From the NCBI GenBank assembly GCA_025808375.1, contig CP061009.1, positions 2,976,001 to 3,040,000 on the forward strand: DNA of 64,000 bases, given 5' to 3'. The position numbers and the translations under genes are program-made. The notes under the pieces were generated by a model that saw only the letters and a list, made by a program, of their open reading frames with translations, did not search any database and was not told the DNA's origin. Positions within the stretch are counted from its first letter, which is position 1. Each line of letters begins with the position of its first letter. The stretch is from Duncaniella muricolitica (GTDB lineage Bacteria > Bacteroidota > Bacteroidia > Bacteroidales > Muribaculaceae). This document shows positions 60,268 through 64,000 of the stretch, piece by piece.

Positions 60268-61533
60268 TTAGAGGCTCGGTCGAACCGAGTTATTGACTAT
60301 TGGAATACCTTTGCTGTTAACGCCATGCCTCTTCATCCAGTTATAGATGGTTCTTACAGACTTTCCTAATCTTTTGGCTGCAATGGCAATCGTAGGAGAA
60401 CTCTTGAGTACGCGGATAAACCGCTCGAACACGGTTTCTCCCTCTCTCTGTTCATCCTTTTCAATGAGATCAAGAAAATCATCGGCGTTGATTACACCGG
60501 ACTCACATTTGGCAGCCCTCCTGATTAGGACAGAATTTAACTGCATTACATTTCCGGGCCATGCAAATGCCTTTAGAACCATGATGGCATCGTCTGTTAT
60601 TACCAACTTGGGACGTTTGTGCTTTTTACAGAAATGCTCCAGCAGCTTCTTGGCAAGCCATTCGATGTTTTCCGGGCAGTCCCTGAGAGGCGGTATCTCA
60701 ATCATTCCTTGTGAGATTTCAAACCAGAGATTGGGATTGAACTCTCCGGCTTCCAACTTACTTCTCATTAACTGTTTGTCAGCTGTGGCAATCAGACGTA
60801 CATTGCAAGTAGGGTCGCGCATCTTGCTTCTCAATATCGCTTGTCCTTTGTGGCAAAAATTGGGCAAGTCAATTAACGCCAGTGTCCCACCTTGATTTTC
60901 TCGGAAGCAACTTTCAAGGAAACACTCCCCACAGGACGATTGGCAGGATGAGTTGATTACCATCTGCTCATGCCGAACAAAGGTAATCTGCATTCTATGT
61001 CGAGAGCTTTTCTCGTGGACTGCTTTTGCAATCCGTTCCTTTCCAAGTCCGGACTCGCCAGAGACTGTAACAGGGACTTCGAGCGGAGCCACTTTGCCAA
61101 GATCGCCCATTATCTTATCGGCTACCTCTCCATATTGCTGGAAAAGGTTTCCCGGAAGAATCTCTCGGTCGTATAGCCCGGGTAGATATTGGTTGATTGC
61201 TTCGAGTAATGTGTGGTCGAAGGTCGCTGTCTGGAGATAGGTTGCAAACAGTTTTTGCTTGTGCATCTTTGTCCATTCGACACCGCTACATTTATCAGAG
61301 TGAACTATCACGCGATGATGAATGTTTGCTTTCTGCAAATCATTCATGAAGTCGGGGGCTTCTCCGTCTCCATTTTTATACTCCGCCACAATGATCGAAT
61401 CATAGGGCAAGTCTCGGGCAGCTTCAAGCCCTCGTTTGAACGAAAGAACCTCCATCGGTTCATGCCCTCCACTTCGCACAAGCGCGACCGCCAGAGTGTG
61501 TGGAGAGCGGCTGACAAGTAGAATTTTTGCCAT
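60268..61533 (-). CDS. RteB-like AAA+ regulator lacking receiver Asp and GAFTGA loop
   Basis: Start ATG 61533 (MAKILLVSRSPHTLAVALVR). The N-terminal ~115 residues have a receiver-like fold, but the phospho-acceptor Asp strand reads SIIVAEY. The AAA+ domain has Walker A VTVSGESGLGKERIAKAVH (159-166 core). The region that should carry GAFTGA is shortened to CGECFLESCFRENQGGTLAL, so contact with sigma-54 is unlikely. A C-terminal Fis-type HTH follows (SPTIAIAAKRLGKSVRTIYN). It probably regulates rteC and excision in a phosphorylation-independent way. Confidence 0.82.
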   Translation of the reverse strand: MAKILLVSRSPHTLAVALVRSGGHEPMEVLSFKRGLEAARDLPYDSIIVAEYKNGDGEAPDFMNDLQKANIHHRVIVHSDKCSGVEWTKMHKQKLFATYLQTATFDHTLLEAINQYLPGLYDREILPGNLFQQYGEVADKIMGDLGKVAPLEVPVTVSGESGLGKERIAKAVHEKSSRHRMQITFVRHEQMVINSSCQSSCGECFLESCFRENQGGTLALIDLPNFCHKGQAILRSKMRDPTCNVRLIATADKQLMRSKLEAGEFNPNLWFEISQGMIEIPPLRDCPENIEWLAKKLLEHFCKKHKRPKLVITDDAIMVLKAFAWPGNVMQLNSVLIRRAAKCESGVINADDFLDLIEKDEQREGETVFERFIRVLKSSPTIAIAAKRLGKSVRTIYNWMKRHGVNSKGIPIVNNSVRPSL

Positions 61534-61759
61534 ACAGTTTGATTTTGTGTTAAACATAGTCTGCCTTCGCAAGCAATAGTGAAAACAAACGCTAATTACA
61601 TCTATTAACAAAAGAAAGGCTTTGTTTGCTCATTGAAAATGAACCAAATTGCTCATTTTACTATGATTACAGTTGCTTGAAACTATCTCCGACCTAAATC
61701 ACTATCGTGTCCCCATCCTTTTAATGTACCTTAAACGAAACAGAATGATTGATTTCAAC

Positions 61760-61826
61760 AAATCGTCAGCAGGCTGCCGACGATTTTGCCATACAAAAAC
61801 TTCTACACCCCGTAGAACTTTTGTAT
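61760..61826 (+). repeat. Two hairpin repeats downstream of the AlbA_2 gene
   Basis: Hairpin 1 (61760-61786): AAATCGTCAGCA-GGC-TGCCGACGATTT. Hairpin 2 (61791-61826): ATACAAAAACTTCTAC paired with GTAGAACTTTTGTAT. They belong to the same family as four hairpins at 63485-63619. Confidence 0.7.
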
Positions 61827-61905
61827 ATACACTTTCACGATAAACTCTGGTTCATAGCTTGTGTTCCGCTGGATAATAATGGTCCAGTTCTATCTAAAAA
61901 ACACA

Positions 61906-61939
61906 GTCATCATTTTCGTGAGCTCACGAAAATGATGAC
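61906..61939 (-). terminator. Palindromic terminator of the AlbA_2 gene
   Basis: A perfect 34-bp palindrome (GTCATCATTTTCGTGAG and its complement) followed on the minus strand by TGTGTTTTTTAG. The U-rich tail and position 21 bp after the stop fit intrinsic termination. Confidence 0.75.
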
Positions 61940-61959
61940 CGCGTTAAATTGCTATGGTT

Positions 61960-63402
61960 TTAATCTTCTATGATTTCCCAATAGCCTCCGTTCTTAGGGC
62001 CTACATGGCGTATTATAAATTCCATCTTAGGAATTTCTCGTTCAATCGTTCGGGTCGTAACACCTATTGTCTTTGCCATTTCAGCCATGCTGACAGTAGG
62101 GTTATTGGTAACGAGGTCTAATATTCTATGTTGGCGTTCGTTTAAATTTTTACCGACATCTTTACCGACATCTTTACCGACATTTTTACCGACATCACCG
62201 TCTTCATTTTTTCTCTGTATGGCAGATTTGAGAGGGAATGACACGACTGCAATTGTACGTTCACTCTCTATGGTCGGGCGTGTACCGGTCAGCCTCTCCC
62301 AACTCACGAGCTTCTTCATGCCGTAGCCTGCATTTTCGGCGATGCCAACAAAACGGAACAGTTTGGCAATAGTCGGATTTCGTAATTTGGAGTATATTCG
62401 TCCGAGAATATCCTTTACCGGGAGAGGGAAGGATCCACCATTCATAAACTCTATATGGTCGGTATAAACGCGGATACAAGAGCGCAACGAATCGAAGTGG
62501 TCACAGTGCATAACCATGTTGGCGAGTGCTTCGCGGAGAACGTTATATTGGCTCTCGTCTGTTGTAGCGAATCCATCCTCCTTGATATGAATCGGTGCAT
62601 CAACAAGAGTGCGGAAGCGACGCAGAATAATCTGGACAGCTTCCCAGATGTTTTCTTGTTCTGGAATACGATAAGTATATCTTACTTCTGCTTGCTCGAT
62701 TGTCGGAGCTGGAATCTCGATATAGTCAACACAGAATGTGGGAACGTAGCGCAATACATACGGTGCTTTGCCGAACATCAGGAGTCCGGCATAAGTGAGT
62801 AGCCCGTTTCGGGTAATATTGACCTGCTCGCAAAATTCAGCATCATCAACCTCTCGAAGACTTACAAGATTCTGTGTCTGGCTAAGAGCGAACCTATAAC
62901 TTTTTAGAGTATTGAGATTAAGCATATCAATACTTGTCTCAGGTATGGTTTCCTCAGTTTTCTTTCCAAAGGACTGATCGCGGAACATCGCACGAATTTC
63001 TCCCTCTGTAGCCCTCTGGTCACCACTACCCATACGAATGAACGTATTTATGGGATTATTATAGTAAACAGGCTTAAAAGCCACTTCGGGGACATAGAAA
63101 GCAAGGATATTCTTTCCATCAATATTGTATCGTTTGGCGGTTGCTTTTAATCTCTGATTAAATTTTTCTCCACGAAGTGTACCAAGAAAATCCTGTTCAA
63201 GTTTCTCTATGTTATCCACTCCTTGAATCTCAAATGTCTTGCCGGATTGTTTTACACCGAGTACAATCCAGCCACCAGAGGTATTTGAGAAAGCACTGAC
63301 GCTTTCCCAAACATTCTTAGGTAACTCGGATTTTGCAGCCTTGACTTCAAAATCCTCCCATTCTATGTCGCGTAGCTTTGCTACTAATTCATCCTTAGTC
63401 AT
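61960..63402 (-). CDS. AlbA_2 (Schlafen-like)/RecG-like regulator
   Basis: The 480-residue protein has an N-terminal AlbA_2 domain (EWEDFEVKAAKSELPKNVWE, SAFSNTSGGWIVLGVKQSG). The middle contains the RecG-like/HATPase_4 region: NVLREALANMVMHCDHFDSL, RVYTDHIEFMNGGSFPLP, RNPTIAKLFRFVGIAENAG. A repeated linker of VGKN/VGKD units (four times, from a 12-bp DNA repeat at about 62150-62195) leads to a C-terminal winged helix (SMAEMAKTIGVTTRTIEREI). Such proteins are often labelled ATP-dependent helicase RecG-like but lack helicase motifs; a regulatory role is likelier. Confidence 0.88.
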   Translation of the reverse strand: MTKDELVAKLRDIEWEDFEVKAAKSELPKNVWESVSAFSNTSGGWIVLGVKQSGKTFEIQGVDNIEKLEQDFLGTLRGEKFNQRLKATAKRYNIDGKNILAFYVPEVAFKPVYYNNPINTFIRMGSGDQRATEGEIRAMFRDQSFGKKTEETIPETSIDMLNLNTLKSYRFALSQTQNLVSLREVDDAEFCEQVNITRNGLLTYAGLLMFGKAPYVLRYVPTFCVDYIEIPAPTIEQAEVRYTYRIPEQENIWEAVQIILRRFRTLVDAPIHIKEDGFATTDESQYNVLREALANMVMHCDHFDSLRSCIRVYTDHIEFMNGGSFPLPVKDILGRIYSKLRNPTIAKLFRFVGIAENAGYGMKKLVSWERLTGTRPTIESERTIAVVSFPLKSAIQRKNEDGDVGKNVGKDVGKDVGKNLNERQHRILDLVTNNPTVSMAEMAKTIGVTTRTIEREIPKMEFIIRHVGPKNGGYWEIIED

Positions 63403-63484
63403 TTTGATGACAAAATTACGAAAATTCGGTTAATTATAAGCTATGTGAGAGTAGTATCCTCTATGGTCAAAGTTCTCTGAATAT

Positions 63485-63619
63485 AATCTTTCCGCAAGCT
63501 GCGGAAGATTTGTTGTTTTGAAATCGTCCGCAAGCTGCGGATGATTCGTTGTCTTAAAATCATCGGCAGCCTGTTGACGATTTGTAGATTTGAAATCTTC
63601 TACACCCTGTAGAGGATTT
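63485..63619 (+). repeat. Array of four hairpin repeats
   Basis: Four ~27-bp imperfect palindromes spaced 35-37 bp apart: 63485-63511, 63521-63546, 63557-63583, 63593-63619. The consensus is AAATCnTCnGCA-nnC-TGCnGAnGATTT; spacers are 8-10 bp. They lie ~80 bp upstream of the AlbA_2 start. Short ORFs through them repeat NRQQAADDF/PQLADDF and are likely artefacts of the DNA repeat. Confidence 0.75.
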
Positions 63620-63697
63620 GACACGAAAGATTTTGCAGCCGGCAACTGCAAACCTCAATATCCTAACTATATACCGAAGAGTTCTACCAGAGGAATT

Positions 63698-64000
63698 TTA
63701 ATCAAGAAGGTCAACAAGTTCTTTCTTCATATCCTCGTCGATGTCGCGATAGCGGGCGAAGGCTTTACTGCCTTCCTTGTGGCCGCTGAGGGAGCCAACG
63801 AGGTTTGGGTCTTTGACCTTCTTGTATAGATTCCCGATGAACGTGCGTCGAGCCAAGTGGCTGCTGGCAATCTCGTTGAGAGCTCGCTTCTCTTCTGCTC
63901 CGGTTGTGGGGTTAAGTACAGTCACCATACGGGTCACTCCGCAAATGGTAAAAAATTTCTTGATCGCCACATTGTATTTCTGCGAACTGATGAAGGGAAA
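63698..64000 (-). CDS. Tyrosine integrase, C-terminal part (5' end outside window)
   Basis: Open from the window edge to the stop at 63698, 100 residues visible. SSHLARRTFIGNLYKKVKDP (His/Arg) and SLSGHKEGSKAFARYRDIDE (His and Tyr) are the last catalytic boxes of a Bacteroidales tyrosine integrase. The first catalytic Arg lies outside. It may be the integrase of the ICE's right end or of a neighbouring element; the window does not decide. Confidence 0.88.
   Translation of the reverse strand, partial: FPFISSQKYNVAIKKFFTICGVTRMVTVLNPTTGAEEKRALNEIASSHLARRTFIGNLYKKVKDPNLVGSLSGHKEGSKAFARYRDIDEDMKKELVDLLD

Noticed and set aside
63485..63619. CRISPR array
   Set aside because: The repeated unit is a variable palindrome with 8-10 bp spacers; CRISPR spacers are longer and repeats near-identical, and no cas genes are present.
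63430..63651. 73-codon ORF with NRQQAADDF/PQLADDF repeats
   Set aside because: It follows the DNA hairpin repeats, and a similar start appears in the opposite-strand hairpins at 61.75 kb, so the shared residues reflect the repeat, not a protein family.

Overview
The window comes from a Bacteroidales bacterium (Bacteroidota). The evidence is a complete CTnDOT-type tra/mob conjugation set (TraA-TraQ, MobA/B/C), RteB- and RteC-like regulators, Bacteroidales-type tyrosine integrases, BACON-like domains and TAnnTTTG-type promoter boxes. The genus cannot be read from this sequence. Apart from the mob genes, one regulator gene and one IS transposase, essentially every gene is on the minus strand. 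|| Region 1 (1-30.5 kb): a run of about 26 co-directional, tightly packed minus-strand genes that I recognise only in parts. Its upstream core (30.5 to 12.4 kb, in transcription order) encodes a membrane-anchored vWA-like protein, a 1065-aa Hsp70/actin-fold ATPase, a 971-aa membrane-spanning coiled-coil protein, a second anchored vWA protein, a three-TM protein, a tubulin/FtsZ-like GTPase, a second very long Hsp70-like protein, and two small proteins sharing a C-terminal domain. Downstream follow a nuclease-fold/trypsin fusion protease, WG-repeat-like proteins, a PrsW-type membrane protease, a zinc-ribbon/BACON/DnaJ-cysteine protein, an ECF sigma factor, an M48 metallopeptidase, a cytoplasmic vWA protein, an ADP-ribosylglycohydrolase, and a macro-like/EF-Tu-domain-2 fusion cut by the window edge. 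I infer a cell-envelope machine with a cytoskeletal GTPase, chaperone-fold ATPases, periplasmic vWA sensors, proteases and an ADP-ribose arm. It is the best candidate for an undescribed system. || Two identical 1224-bp IS4-family elements lie in this cluster in opposite orientations, each with its own perfect 9-bp target duplication. One splits the second Hsp70-like gene; rejoining across the duplication gives one continuous 1150-codon frame. The other sits in the short gap between the 971-aa protein gene and the second vWA gene. || Region 2 (30.5-32.1 kb): a 31-bp direct repeat with a 13-bp palindrome, a terminator and a tyrosine integrase gene probably mark one end of an integrative conjugative element (ICE). 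|| Region 3 (32.1-57.7 kb): the ICE transfer module. It holds a lysozyme gene, traQ, P, O, N, M, L, K, J, I, two small membrane genes, traG, F, E, D, three small DUF3408-like genes, and a traA/parA gene preceded by eight 12-bp repeats. The divergent mobA-mobB-mobC genes follow. Two parasites interrupt it: a 3.9-kb recombinase-in-trio (RIT-like) element inside traQ, whose three recombinases each need a +1 shift, and a 2.5-kb group II intron in traE with recognisable splice junctions and domain V. || Region 4 (57.7-64 kb): a cupin/HxlR pair, an rteC-like gene, a structured intergenic region, a degenerate RteB-like AAA+ regulator, an AlbA_2/RecG-like regulator flanked by hairpin repeats, and the 3' end of another tyrosine integrase running off the right edge.
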